From NCBI GenBank assembly GCA_022572355.1, contig JACZWC010000003.1, positions 1 to 64,000 on the forward strand: a DNA stretch of 64,000 nt. Direction: 5' to 3'. How positions within the stretch are numbered: position 1 is the stretch's first letter; every line of letters begins with the position of its first letter. Source of the DNA: Bacteroidota bacterium. GTDB taxonomy: Bacteria > Bacteroidota > Bacteroidia > NORP154. The notes under the pieces were generated by a model. It worked only from the letters and a program-made list of their open reading frames with translations, searched no databases and was not told the DNA's origin. Both the position numbers and the translations under genes were made by a program. Positions 8,491-18,900 of the stretch are shown here, in pieces.

Positions 8491-9891
8491 TTGAATCCAA
8501 TTGTTAAACTTGGAATTTGCGCAGCTATTTGCGCCGGAATTTGGATGGCCCCCATTCCGGAAGGATTATCTGATCAGGCGTGGCACCTGTTCGCAGTCTT
8601 TGTTAGCGTTATTATCAGCTTCATATTGCGGCCCTTCCCCATGGGTGTAATGGTTTTGTTAGGCCTTGTATTTCTATCCATCAGCCAAACCATAAGTATT
8701 AAAGAGGCACTTTCAGGGTACGGTGATACCACAGTGTGGTTGGTTGTTTCTGCATTTTTGATCGCAGGGGCAGTATCCAGAACCGGATTAGGAACTCGTA
8801 TTGCACTCATGCTTGTTAGCCTCATGGGCAAAACGTCCGTGGGCCTGGCTTATTCCCTATGCGGCGCCGAACTCATTTTGGGACCAGTTGTGCCATCAAA
8901 TACGGCTCGGGGTGGAGGCATTTTGGCCCCTGTTATGCAATCTCTGGCGGGCGCTATGGGATCTACGCCAGATAGGGAGCCTAAAAAAATCGGAGAATAC
9001 CTCGCCTTGGTTGGCGCACATGCCAATCTGATAACAGCAGCCATGTTTTTAACAGGCATGGCAGCCAACCCACTGGTGGCAAAAGCAGCAAAGGACATAA
9101 TGAACGTTGATTTTGATTGGGCCACCTGGGCTCTTGGAGCTATTGTTCCGGGCCTGACTGGATTGGCGTTGCTGCCGTGGTACATTAAATGGTTAGCCCC
9201 ACCTCAGATAAAAGATACAACTGCGGCTTATGAAAAAGCGAAAACAGACCTCACTTCGATGGGAAGATGGTCACGTGGCGAGAAGATCATGGGCCTGGTA
9301 TTTGTTTTATTAATTGCACTTTGGTCAACCAAGGCTATACACGGATTACACACAACGCTGGTGGCCTGGATTGGCGTATGTGTATTGTTAGTGACCAACA
9401 CAGAAAAGTGGTCCGACATGGTGGGAAATTCAAAGGCCTGGGATACGCTTATCTGGCTCGGTGGATTATTAACAATGGCCAACATGCTCAAGGCTTCTGG
9501 ATTTATCGCCTGGTTTGCAGATAATATTGGTGTGATGATAGAGGGAATTGATGGTATGACAGTGGCTATAGTATTGGCCCTGGTTTATTTCTATTCTATG
9601 TACATGTTCTCTATGCTCACGGCCCACATTGCGGCAATGGTGGCTGCGTTTTTCGTATTGAATCTGGAAGCAGGTGCGCCAGTTATGGTTTCTGTAGCGC
9701 TACTCGCCTATTTTTCAAATCTGTGCGCCTGTACCACCTATTACTCAACCGGGCCCGTTGTGATCTATTACGGCCTGGGATATGTAGAATCAAAAAAATG
9801 GTTCTCCACCGGATTCATGGTTTCTTTGTTCCATATGGCTATTTGGCTCGGTTTGGGATCCATTTGGTGGAAAATAATTGGATGGTGGTAG
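8491..9891 (+). CDS. DASS (SLC13) family dicarboxylate/anion symporter
   Basis: The 466-residue inner-membrane protein has about 12 hydrophobic helices, starts at TTG, and shows the divalent anion:sodium symporter layout. The first substrate motif is VVPSNTARGGGILAPV (SNT type, near residue 135). A second half-repeat is present, and the C-terminus is GLGYVESKKWFSTGF followed by a last helix. The SNT motif and the C-terminal region resemble the CitT/TtdT/plastid 2-oxoglutarate-malate translocator branch, so C4-C6 di- or tricarboxylates are the likely substrates; whether it is sodium-coupled or an antiporter cannot be read. It stands alone on the plus strand. The downstream receptor gene has its own promoter-like sequence. 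Confidence 0.85.
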   Translation: MNPIVKLGICAAICAGIWMAPIPEGLSDQAWHLFAVFVSVIISFILRPFPMGVMVLLGLVFLSISQTISIKEALSGYGDTTVWLVVSAFLIAGAVSRTGLGTRIALMLVSLMGKTSVGLAYSLCGAELILGPVVPSNTARGGGILAPVMQSLAGAMGSTPDREPKKIGEYLALVGAHANLITAAMFLTGMAANPLVAKAAKDIMNVDFDWATWALGAIVPGLTGLALLPWYIKWLAPPQIKDTTAAYEKAKTDLTSMGRWSRGEKIMGLVFVLLIALWSTKAIHGLHTTLVAWIGVCVLLVTNTEKWSDMVGNSKAWDTLIWLGGLLTMANMLKASGFIAWFADNIGVMIEGIDGMTVAIVLALVYFYSMYMFSMLTAHIAAMVAAFFVLNLEAGAPVMVSVALLAYFSNLCACTTYYSTGPVVIYYGLGYVESKKWFSTGFMVSLFHMAIWLGLGSIWWKIIGWW

Positions 9892-9911
9892 GCTTCAAAT
9901 TTTTAACTTTG
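9878..9911 (+). promoter_or_regulatory. Candidate Bacteroidota-type promoter for the TonB receptor
   Basis: A TTG at 9878-9880 and TAACTTTG at 9904-9911 are separated by 23 nt, which fits the phylum's TTG-N17-23-TAnnTTTG pattern. The box lies 12 nt before the ATG at 9924 and 24 nt before the one at 9936. Confidence 0.5.
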
Positions 9912-9935
9912 ACCCGTTCTTCTATGAATTTATCA

Positions 9936-12377
9936 ATGAAAAAAATCTTCCTCCTTACTCTGGCGCTTATTCTTCAATCTATAATCGTCGATCTGTATTC
10001 GCAAGATTTAACCCAAACTGTACGGGGTTCAATCAAAGACAAGGACTCCAGAATTAGCTTAATTGGTGCTACTGTGGCCTTGTACAAAGATTCATTGCTG
10101 ATGATGGGTGCGGCTACTGATGTAGATGGGTATTTTAAAATTGAAAATGTGCCTATTGGTAGGTACACGGTAATCGCATCATTCCTGGGGTATAGCCAAA
10201 TCGTTCTTCCAAATATAATCGTCAACTCAGGGAAAGAGGTACTACTGCCGCTCGCTATGGAAGAGAGTATAATGAAGATGGAAGTAATTCAGATTACCGC
10301 TGCAAGAAACAGAGGCGAAGCTATGAATGAAATGGCCACTGTGAGTGCCAGAACTTTCTCTGTGGAGGAAACTGAAAGATATGCGGGAAGTCGCGGGGAC
10401 CCCGCAAGGATGGCTTCCAATTTCGCTGGTTGTCAGGGTGCCGATGATTCCCGAAACGATATTGTGGTTAGAGGCAATTCCCCGTTGGGAATTTTATACC
10501 GGGTAGAGGGGGTGGATATCCCTAATCCCAACCACTTTGCTGTGGCAGGTTCAGGTGGTGGGCCAATCAGCATCCTGAACAACAAAGTGCTGGGAACTTC
10601 TGACTTCTTCACAGGTGCTTTTCCAGCAGAATTCGGTAATAGCATTGCTGGCGTATTTGATATTAAAATGCGGAATGGAAACAATGAGAAACTTGAATTT
10701 ACCGGACAACTTGGGCTTTTTGGAACGGAGCTAACTGTAGAAGGGCCTATATCCAAAAAGAAGCGATCCTCTTTTATTGCTAATTACCGATACTCCACAC
10801 TGGTATTTTTCAGTTTTCTCGGAGTTAACCTAGGCACCACCGCCACACCCTATTACCAGGATGCTTCTTTTAAACTGAATTTTCCAATGAAAAATGGGGG
10901 CAATATTTCTTTCTTTGGATTGGGTGGTGCGAGTAGTATAGACATTGTAATTAGTGAACAAAGTCCAGATGACATTGAAATATACGGCAATACCGATAGA
11001 GACCAATATTTTAAAACCAAAATGGGGATCGTCGGTGCTAACTATTCAAAATCCCTTAACTCTTCAACTTTTGTAAAGTTAACGTTGGCAACTTCTGTTG
11101 AAATTCAGAATAGCTTTCACAAGCAATTGTATCAGAAAACGGATTCTACTGGTGCATTTGAAATTGGGGCCAACGGCCTGTACGTTATCGATTCATTGGT
11201 TGACAAATTGAACTACAATTTTCAGATTGGAAAAACATCTGCTAATTATTACATCAATAAGAAATTCGGCGCAAGGCATGTGGTAAAAGTTGGATTTACC
11301 TCAGATTATTTTCGTTTTAATATGATAGATAGCCTTTATAATGATACTACCTATAACTGGACAGTGCGATGGGACCATAAGGGTGATGCCATTCTATTTC
11401 AACCTTATTTGCTTTGGAAATTCAGGATTTCTGAGAAGCTGGTGCTCACTACCGGATTGCACAGCCAATACTTCTCATTGAACAACAGCTTTTCAGCCAT
11501 CGAGCCAAGAGCTGGATTTCGCTATGACCTGAATGAGAAGAATACCATCAATGTGGGCCTTGGCCTTCACAGTCAGCTTCAACCCATGTACACTTATTTT
11601 TATCATCTTCCTATTGGCGGCGATAGCTACGTGCAGCACAACAAGGGCATGGATTTTACCAAAAGTATGCATTACGTTGTCGGTCATGACCTCAGACTTG
11701 GACGCAATATGAGAATTAAAACAGAAGTGTATTATCAACAGCTTTATAATATCCCGGTAGAAGTTAAGCCCTCCTCTTACTCATTGGCGAACCAGGGTTC
11801 CGGATTCTCCCGCTTCTATCCTGACAGCCTGGAAAATACCGGAACAGGAGAAAATTACGGTTTGGAAGTCACGGTAGAGAAGTTCTTTAGCAAGAAGTTC
11901 TTCTTCATGCTTACCGTGTCATTGTTTGAATCTTTTTACAAGGGGAGTGACGGTGTTAAGAGAGATACGGACTTCAATGGAAATATTGCGACCAACTTTC
12001 TTGCTTCGAGGGAATTTCAGTGGGGAGGTAACAAATCATTTTCGGTTGGGACGAAAATAACCGCTGCTGGTAACAAGAGATATGGCCCCGTGGATTCTGT
12101 GGCAACGGTTGCCCAGGGCGAAATCGTATATGAAGATGCCACGCGAAATAGTTTACAGCTACAGCCTTATTTCAGGGCTGACCTGAAATTGAATTACAAG
12201 GTCAACCAGAAAAAGGTAACTCATGAAATCGGAATTGACATCGTGAACCTGTTCAATACCAAGAATGTTCTCAAGCTTACCTACGCTCCAGATCCAAATG
12301 ATCCTACGGCGCCAGCTATCAGAGAGGAATACCAGTTAGGGCTGCTACCGATCTTCTATTATAAGTTGGATTTTTAG
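9936..12377 (+). CDS. TonB-dependent receptor with N-terminal carboxypeptidase-like domain
   Basis: The 813-residue outer-membrane receptor starts at ATG 9936 (MKKIFLLTLALILQS signal peptide). ATG 9924 would add four residues, and the open frame further upstream is only the overlapping symporter sequence. Residues about 25-110 form the CarboxypepD_reg-like domain (RGSIKDKDSRISLIGATVAL, FLGYSQIVLPNI). The plug follows (NDIVVRGNSPLGILYRVEGV, GAFPAEFGNSIAGVFDIKMR), then a barrel rich in alternating hydrophobic strands ending LPIFYYKLDF. It imports a large or scarce ligand using TonB energy; the ExbB-ExbD-TonB set lies 1.4 kb downstream on the other strand. No TonB-box partner or SusD is present, so the ligand is unknown. 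Confidence 0.88.
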   Translation: MKKIFLLTLALILQSIIVDLYSQDLTQTVRGSIKDKDSRISLIGATVALYKDSLLMMGAATDVDGYFKIENVPIGRYTVIASFLGYSQIVLPNIIVNSGKEVLLPLAMEESIMKMEVIQITAARNRGEAMNEMATVSARTFSVEETERYAGSRGDPARMASNFAGCQGADDSRNDIVVRGNSPLGILYRVEGVDIPNPNHFAVAGSGGGPISILNNKVLGTSDFFTGAFPAEFGNSIAGVFDIKMRNGNNEKLEFTGQLGLFGTELTVEGPISKKKRSSFIANYRYSTLVFFSFLGVNLGTTATPYYQDASFKLNFPMKNGGNISFFGLGGASSIDIVISEQSPDDIEIYGNTDRDQYFKTKMGIVGANYSKSLNSSTFVKLTLATSVEIQNSFHKQLYQKTDSTGAFEIGANGLYVIDSLVDKLNYNFQIGKTSANYYINKKFGARHVVKVGFTSDYFRFNMIDSLYNDTTYNWTVRWDHKGDAILFQPYLLWKFRISEKLVLTTGLHSQYFSLNNSFSAIEPRAGFRYDLNEKNTINVGLGLHSQLQPMYTYFYHLPIGGDSYVQHNKGMDFTKSMHYVVGHDLRLGRNMRIKTEVYYQQLYNIPVEVKPSSYSLANQGSGFSRFYPDSLENTGTGENYGLEVTVEKFFSKKFFFMLTVSLFESFYKGSDGVKRDTDFNGNIATNFLASREFQWGGNKSFSVGTKITAAGNKRYGPVDSVATVAQGEIVYEDATRNSLQLQPYFRADLKLNYKVNQKKVTHEIGIDIVNLFNTKNVLKLTYAPDPNDPTAPAIREEYQLGLLPIFYYKLDF

Positions 12378-12416
12378 TCCGGCAATTTGGCAAATCGCTG
12401 AACAAGCTGCTGGACC

Positions 12417-13625
12417 TCAAACAACCTCCGCAACCACAAAACTACTCCCCCCAACAAATACCAAATCATCTGATGCTGCATTTTTCTGGGCACTTTCCAG
12501 TGCGGCGCTAACGGATGAGTATGTATTACCATGTAATCCGAACCCTGCCGCTTGAGTTGACAATTGATTAACATGCAATGCACGTGGAATATCTGCGCTA
12601 CAGAAATAATAAGTCGCGTTTTTAGGAAGCAGTTCGAGTACGGATTCTATATTCTTGTCATTGACCGTTCCAAATACAAAGTGGAGATTCTTGTGCAGCG
12701 TTTTTTCAAGTTGGGCAACAACCTCTCTCATCCCATCTACATTGTGTCCGGCGTCACAAATTGTAAGCGGCGATTCCGATAACTGTTGCCAGCGACCCAT
12801 GAATTGGGTGTTGCGGGTAACGTTTTTTAGGCCTTTCTGAATCTGGTTGCTTGAGATGTTGTAGTCGCGAGAGTTTAGGGCTTCAATTGTTTCAAGGGCC
12901 GTGGAAATATTCTTTTTTTGATAATCCGCCAGCAAGTCAGAAGCGACATCTCGCTGCTTGGCAAAGTACAAATCGGACCCATTTTCTGTTGCCATTTGTT
13001 CAAACACATTGTCAGTCTCGGGATTGGACTCTCCAACAACAACAGGAATCCCCGGTTTGATTATTCCTGCCTTTTCCATTGCGATCTTTTCCAAGGTGTC
13101 GCCTAAAAACTCCATATGGTCATATCCAATATTGGTGATAACTGATATCAGTGGTGTGACTACGTTGGTGGAATCCAACCTCCCTCCCATACCAACTTCA
13201 AGGATAGCAACGTCAACACTCTCATCGGCGAAATGATAAAAGGCCAAACCCGCAGTCATTTCAAAAAATGAGGGCTTCATAGTCTCAAATCCAGCCTGGT
13301 ACTTCTCAACAAAATCTACTACATTATCTTCTGGTATCATCTGCCCGTTTATCCGAACTCTCTCTCTAAAATCGCGGTAATGGGGAGATGTATACAAACC
13401 AACTTTCAATCCGGCGGTTTGTAAGATTGAGGAGAGAATGTGGGCCACCGAACCTTTTCCGTTGGTGCCTGCGATGTGGATACACTTCAGCTCCTTTTGA
13501 GGGTTGCCGAGAAGTTTGCACAAAGCAATTGTGTTGTTTAAATCCGCTTTATAAGCAGCTTTCCCAATGCGTTGATACATGGGTAGCTGGCTCATTAAAT
13601 ATTCTAATGTTTGTTCGTAAGTCAC
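12417..13625 (-). CDS. folC: Bifunctional folylpolyglutamate synthase / dihydrofolate synthase
   Basis: The 402-residue cytosolic Mur-ligase-superfamily enzyme adds glutamate to dihydropteroate and to folates. Marks are the N-terminal YLMSQLPMYQRIGKAAYK, the ATP loop HIAGTNGKGSVAHILSSIL (near residue 50), FFEMTAGLAFYHFA, VGMGGRLDSTNVV and ICDAGHNVDGM in the C-terminal domain. The protein ends slightly early (FVVGGSSFVVAEVV), within the normal range. Its 3' end converges with the TonB receptor gene across 39 nt. It lies downstream of exbB-exbD-tonB on the same strand but is separated from them by a hairpin repeat. Confidence 0.93.
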   Translation of the reverse strand: MTYEQTLEYLMSQLPMYQRIGKAAYKADLNNTIALCKLLGNPQKELKCIHIAGTNGKGSVAHILSSILQTAGLKVGLYTSPHYRDFRERVRINGQMIPEDNVVDFVEKYQAGFETMKPSFFEMTAGLAFYHFADESVDVAILEVGMGGRLDSTNVVTPLISVITNIGYDHMEFLGDTLEKIAMEKAGIIKPGIPVVVGESNPETDNVFEQMATENGSDLYFAKQRDVASDLLADYQKKNISTALETIEALNSRDYNISSNQIQKGLKNVTRNTQFMGRWQQLSESPLTICDAGHNVDGMREVVAQLEKTLHKNLHFVFGTVNDKNIESVLELLPKNATYYFCSADIPRALHVNQLSTQAAGFGLHGNTYSSVSAALESAQKNAASDDLVFVGGSSFVVAEVV

Positions 13626-13678
13626 AAAAACAAAAGTAGAAAACAGGTGGTGTTAAAGCGAGAGAAATTATAAGCTAT

Positions 13679-13740
13679 GTACCCTTCGGCTCCGCTCAGG
13701 GTACGGATTCCGGACGCTGAACGGAACAAGCGCCGGATAT
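13679..13740. repeat. Double hairpin of the CCCTTCGG...CAGGG repeat type
   Basis: Two adjacent hairpins sit between tonB and folC. The first has GTACCCT (13679-13685) pairing with AGGGTAC (13698-13704). The second has TCCGG-A-CGCT pairing with AGCGCCGGA, with one bulged A. They lie just after the tonB stop on the minus strand and could end that transcript, although no strong T-run follows. The core CCCTTCGG word also appears in the insertion at 22221-22262. Confidence 0.6.
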
Positions 13741-13757
13741 GCTGAACTAATAAAGCC

Positions 13758-14543
13758 CTATTGACGAACCTTGAAGATATACTCTATGGTACCCTTTTGC
13801 TCCTCTGCTGCTCTAGAGTTGGATGAAAACACAGTTTTCAATGCTGCATCTTTGGCGATCTTATACAATCGCGCATCCGTTGTAGTCGATCCTTTGCTGC
13901 CAGGAGTGGCCCGAGTAACTTTGCCGTAACGATTCACCCAGATGGTAACAACCACCTTACCTGTTTCCTGGGTTCTTTCCTTCGGTACGTACCTGTTTAC
14001 AATCCTTCTTCCCGCTAGAAAAAAACCAGACTTTGCATTACCCGTGCTGTTGCCATGAACAGTTGACTCCTTGGAACCATCAGTTGTACCCTGATCTCCT
14101 GGATTACCAGTTTCACCTTCATAAGATTCATTTGCTTCGGTGTTCTTTTTACCGGTATACATTGCAGCCGGGTTGACCACCGGTTCAGGTTCTACCTCTT
14201 CCACTACTTCCGTTTCTATGTTTATGGGTTCGGTTTCTGTAATTGCCGGAGCTTCAACTTCATCCTGAGTAATTATCTCTTCAACGATTTCAGTCGGCTG
14301 AGGAACAGCCTCTACCTCCTGTTCTTCTACCACCTCCTCGCTTTCAGAAGTGTTCATTTCCTCAGGTTGAATATCTCCCATCCCTTCATCAGTCGTTCCG
14401 AAATTTATCAGAATACCCTGTTCCGGAATTGGCACCGGAACGATCAAACCTGTAAATAGGAATAGTATCAATAACATCAGGTGAATCACAATCGTGGTGA
14501 TCAGGCCGCTTCGCTTATTCTTATCCTTAAAAATCTCCTTCAT
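13758..14543 (-). CDS. TonB-family energy transducer
   Basis: The 261-residue protein is anchored in the inner membrane by one N-terminal helix (residues about 15-37, LITTIVIHLMLLILFLFTGLI). Residues 45-150 form a long Glu/Pro/Val-rich periplasmic spacer. A short Gly/Asn/Ser/Thr region follows, then a C-terminal TonB-like domain (TGKVVVTIWVNRYGKVTRATPG, then GTIEYIFKVRQ). It carries proton-motive energy from ExbBD to outer-membrane receptors such as the two in this window. It is the third gene of exbB-exbD-tonB, 51 nt after exbD. The spacer is acidic rather than the Pro-Lys type of enterobacterial TonB, which is usual for Bacteroidota. Confidence 0.88.
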   Translation of the reverse strand: MKEIFKDKNKRSGLITTIVIHLMLLILFLFTGLIVPVPIPEQGILINFGTTDEGMGDIQPEEMNTSESEEVVEEQEVEAVPQPTEIVEEIITQDEVEAPAITETEPINIETEVVEEVEPEPVVNPAAMYTGKKNTEANESYEGETGNPGDQGTTDGSKESTVHGNSTGNAKSGFFLAGRRIVNRYVPKERTQETGKVVVTIWVNRYGKVTRATPGSKGSTTTDARLYKIAKDAALKTVFSSNSRAAEEQKGTIEYIFKVRQ

Positions 14544-14594
14544 AATCTGTTCTTACCGTTCAGGGCAAATTTTGTGCCGTTCTACAAACACTTT

Positions 14595-14987
14595 CTAATC
14601 AGTCTTAGTAGCTAAAACGAGTTGGTACTTGTTTTTATTGGCTATATCCATGACCTTGACCGCATATTCAAGTGGAACTGATTTATCGGCATGTAGTATT
14701 ATACCCGGTTTTTCTTCTCCACGTAAAAGAGTTTGCAACGCAGATTCTAACCCATCAGAACTAACGAGTTTCGCATTCACGTGAAAGGTTAATTCAGGAG
14801 TAATCGTAACAGACACTGTTTGCTTGGACATCGTCTTACTTGAACTGTTTGGAAGCAATACCTTCAACGCATTCGGACTAACCAACGTAGATGTGATCAT
14901 AAAAAATATCAACAACAGAAACACGATATCCGTCATGGATGCCATACTGAAGTTTACGCTAACCTTATTTCGTGTGCTAAGTGCCAT
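14595..14987 (-). CDS. exbD: ExbD/TolR biopolymer transporter
   Basis: The 130-residue protein has one transmembrane helix near the N-terminus (MASMTDIVFLLLIFFMITSTLV). This helix includes the conserved membrane Asp of the ExbD/TolR family (MTDIVFLLLIFF), which carries protons. A periplasmic domain with ITPELTFHVNAK and ILHADKSVPLEYAVKVMDIA follows. It forms the proton channel with ExbB; its stop and the exbB stop/start region are contiguous (exbB ends at 14988). Only one exbD is present, although many Bacteroidota carry two in tandem. Confidence 0.92.
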   Translation of the reverse strand: MALSTRNKVSVNFSMASMTDIVFLLLIFFMITSTLVSPNALKVLLPNSSSKTMSKQTVSVTITPELTFHVNAKLVSSDGLESALQTLLRGEEKPGIILHADKSVPLEYAVKVMDIANKNKYQLVLATKTD

Positions 14988-15737
14988 CTATTGTGTTTTT
15001 ACAGGTTCCTCCAAAAGATCGAGAAATTCAGTTGTGCTGGCCTCCATTTTATAAATCACGTTTTCTACTCTAGCAACCAACATGTTATAACCGATATATG
15101 CGATGATACCCACAACCAGCCCGGCTACTGTAGTTACCATAGCTTGCATGATACCGCCTGACAATTGACTTATCTCGACACTATTACCACTGATGTGCAT
15201 TTGATGAAATGCCTTGATCATACCGATCACTGTTCCCAGGAATCCTAGCATGGGCGCCGCGCCAGCAATGGTAGCCAGGGTGGCCAGGTTATTTTCCAAC
15301 TTGTAAATTTCCAGTTTGCCAACCGTCTCAATTGCCGTTCCGATATCTCTTAGGGGCTTACCGATACGGATTATGCCCTTTTCAATCATGCGGGCTATAG
15401 GGCTTTCATTTGATTTACACAAAGAGAGGGCAGCATCTATCTTGCTATCATGAATAAAATCCTTGATGTTATTCATGAAGTTTTCATCTTCTTTTGATGC
15501 TTTTCGGATCGCTAAAAAACGCTCTACAAAAATATAGATCGCAATTACCGACAGGATAAAAATTATGGCCATGACAATGCCTCCGTCCTGAGTCAATTGC
15601 CATAAGGACAGCATTTTTTCATCGCTGACTTCTTCAACAGCTTCCGTTCCACCTTCCATGGATATTTGCAATAAAAAGGGATAGTTCATTCTACTTGTAT
15701 TTTGAATTCTGTTAGGTCTTTGGATATACTTATCCAA
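14988..15737 (-). CDS. exbB: ExbB/TolQ/MotA-type proton channel protein
   Basis: The protein has 249 residues from the most upstream ATG. Met17 (MNYPFLLQISMEGG, about 15689) is a more likely start, because Bacteroidota ExbB proteins usually begin close to this segment. Three helices are visible: GGIVMAIIFILSVIAIYIFVERFLAI, LATIAGAAPMLGFLGTVIGMIKAF and MVTTVAGLVVGIIAYIGYNML. The loop with GAAPMLGFLGTVIGMI is the family signature. ExbB forms the pentameric inner-membrane motor around ExbD. It is the first gene of exbB-exbD-tonB and is divergent from the RND operon, sharing a 192-nt regulatory gap. Confidence 0.9.
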   Translation of the reverse strand: MDKYIQRPNRIQNTSRMNYPFLLQISMEGGTEAVEEVSDEKMLSLWQLTQDGGIVMAIIFILSVIAIYIFVERFLAIRKASKEDENFMNNIKDFIHDSKIDAALSLCKSNESPIARMIEKGIIRIGKPLRDIGTAIETVGKLEIYKLENNLATLATIAGAAPMLGFLGTVIGMIKAFHQMHISGNSVEISQLSGGIMQAMVTTVAGLVVGIIAYIGYNMLVARVENVIYKMEASTTEFLDLLEEPVKTQ

Positions 15738-15858
15738 TTACTAACGTAAAATTATACCCACATCTTATTCTTATGAAGGAAACCACAGCTAGTTTTACAC
15801 ATACTGCGGTTAATAGCTTCCATCACGTTTGACCCCTGAACACCTGCTAAAATTTGCT

Positions 15859-15866
15859 TAGTTTTG
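15859..15866 (+). promoter_or_regulatory. Candidate -7 box (TAGTTTTG) upstream of the RND operon
   Basis: TAGTTTTG matches the TAnnTTTG consensus in the exbB/RND divergent gap, 63 nt before the permease ATG. The nearest upstream TTTG (15828-15831) is 27 nt away, longer than usual, so this is only a candidate. Confidence 0.3.
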
Positions 15867-15929
15867 CCTTCCCTTCAATCAGATGGGACACTACTGTACC
15901 ATTTTTAATAAAAAGGTTTATCGGTACGC

Positions 15930-18900
15930 ATGATTAAAACGAGTTTCAACAACCCATTCCTTGTATTGGTATTTGCCATTATCGTAGCAGTCATGGCTGC
16001 GGTGGTAATTCCGCGAATGCCGGTCGATATTCTGCCATCATTTAAGAAGTCGGCCATGCAGATTCTTACGCTGTACCCAGGCATGCCTGCTATGGTTGTG
16101 GAGAAGGATATCACCAGTCGTATGGAGCGATGGACCGGACAGTCTCCCGGAATAGAAAAACAGCTTTCCAAGAGTCTGATGGGTGTGAGCATTGTAACGA
16201 ACTTCTACGGCGCTGAAATAGATCCTGCCGAAGCCATGGCAAATACATCATCTTATGCCATGTCGGATATGTACTACCAACCACCCGGGACGTTACCACC
16301 GATGATACAACCTTTTGATCCCACTGCTTCCAAGCCACTGATGTTACTTACAGTGAGCAGCGATGTAAAGAATGGCAAGGAACTCTATGACGTTGCCTAT
16401 TACAATTTACGGCAGATGCTCAGTAGTGTAAAGGGAATCATTGCCCCTGCAGCCTATGGCGGTTCTTTGAGACGGATATACATATTTGTGGATCCGGCCA
16501 AACTCGAGGCCTTCGGCATATCACAGACCCAGGTAAATGACGCGATCCAAAAGAATACAACCATGATTCCATCTGGTATCGCCAAGATTGGCGAAATCAA
16601 TTATGGAATTGACGCGAAGGGAATGATTATAGACGTTAAAGATTTTGACGATATAGTAATCACTTATAGAAACGGCAAGCCTATTTACATAAAAGACGTT
16701 GGAAGAGCCTCAGACGACGCCGCTATTCAGACCAATATTGCAAGAATAGATGGCAGGGAACAGGTGTACCTCCCAATCTTCAAAAGGCCCAATGCTAATA
16801 CCATTGCTTCGGTAGATGCGGTAAGGGCAGCACTGCCATTGCTCAAGGAGAGAATGCCCGATGATGTGAATCTGAACATCATTTTTGATCAATCTGTCTA
16901 TGTGAGAAGTTCGATTTCCGGATTAGCCTACGCTGGTTTAGGCGGGCTGGTACTGGTGATTATTGTACTGTTACTTTTTCTTGGAAATTTTAGATCTGCC
17001 ATGATCGTATCTATAAGTATTCCTTTGTCGGTGATGTTCGCATTTATCGTGTTGTGGGCAACGGGCCAGGCCATAAATAGCATCACATTAGGCGGAATAG
17101 CCCTGGTATTGGGATTGCTGGTGGACAACTCCATCGTTGTACTAGAAAATATAGATCGACATCTGAGCATGGGTAAAAAGCCTATGGAGGCTGCTTATGA
17201 TGCTGCCATGGAAGTGGCCCAACCCGTTTTAGCCTCTACCTTGGTGATAATCGTGGTCTTCTTTCCCGTTATGTTCCTAACCGGAATAACAAAGTTTTTA
17301 TTCTCTCCCCTGGCCATCACCGTTGCAGGCGCTATGATTGGATCTTACATTTTCTCTCTGACACTCATTCCTATTTCTGCTGCCTATTTCTTCAAACAGC
17401 GAAGCCCGAAAGAGGAGGGTGAAGCACAAATACAAACTCAAGGATTTTTTCAACGCTTTATAGAAAGACAGAAACAGAATTATCAAAATGCGCTTTCTGG
17501 TGTATTAAAACGCCGCGGGCCGATATTGTCATTTACGGTTGTGCTCTTTGTAATTGCTTCATATGTGATGGTAAACCTCGGCTACGAGTTGTTTCCGTCA
17601 ACGGATGTTGGGCAGATGGAGATTCAAGTCAGAATGGAATCTGGAACTCCATTGAGGAAAACCAATGAAACCATTGCAAAAATGGAAGAGGTGATCCGTG
17701 AAGAAACAGGATCCGATCTTCAACAATTAATCTCGAACATTGGAATATTTTACGATTTACCAGCTGCTTACACGCCTAACTCAGGAACGATGGATGCCTT
17801 TATTGGCATTCAATTAAAGCCTGATCATGAAGTCAGTACTCCAGAGTATGCCAGAAGGCTTCGCAGCAGGATGACCAAGGAATTTCCAGGTATAGAATTG
17901 AGCTTTAATACTGGTGGCCTGATCACTGCAGCGCTAAATGAGGGCAAGCCGTCGCCAATTGACGTGCAAGTAAAGGGCAATAAACTGGAAGTACTGAGAG
18001 AGCTGGCTGAAGAAATAAAAGACATGGTATCCAGCATTCCTACAACGCGTGACGTTACTATTCTACAGAGAATGGATCAGCCTGCCAAGATTATTGACAT
18101 AGACAGAATCAAAGCCTCAGAATTGGGTGTTGAACCTGTTGATGCTATTAAAAACATTGTTTCCGCACTAAACTCATCAACTACATACAGTAAATCCTTT
18201 TGGATCGATGAGAAAAATGGCAACCATTACTATGTTGGTGTTACCTACCCGGAAAATCAGATAGACAATGAGCATGTATTGGAAAATGTAACGATCGCCA
18301 GCAAAACACATGATAAACCCATTCCCTTCCGGACATTCTCAAAAATTACGGAAACCACCAATGCGGTTGAGATCAATCATCACAACCTCGCAAGGGTATT
18401 TAACGTGTATGCCAATGTAGAAGGGGAAGATATAGGATCCGTATCAGATAAAATTCAGGAGTTATTGAACGATTTAGAGCTGCCAAAAGGGTACACTGTT
18501 GCATTTCAAGGAGAAGTGGCTGTAATCAAGAGTTCTTTTGGCGATCTCGGACTGGGGCTCATGCTGGCTGTCATCATGGCATTCCTGATCATTACTCCCC
18601 TATTCCGGTCATTCCGGCTGCCCTTGATCATCATACTCGTTTTCCCACTGGGAATTATAGGGGTGGCGTTTCTCATGTATGTCACCAGTACCTATTTGAG
18701 CATTCAATCCATTATGGGAATAATTATGATGGTTGGAATTGCCGTTTCCTACGGAAATATTCTTGTTGACAGAATCAACAATTTGATAAAAGAAGGAAAG
18801 GAAAAAACTGAAGCAATCATTGCGGGAGCCACTGATCGTTTCAGGCCTGTATTAATGACTGCCAGCACAACTATTTTTGGCTTGTTGCCAACAGCAATGG

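Noticed and set aside
9723-9935. Upstream extension of the TonB receptor frame
   Set aside because: It overlaps the DASS symporter in another frame and lacks a signal peptide at its start; the signal peptide begins at 9936.
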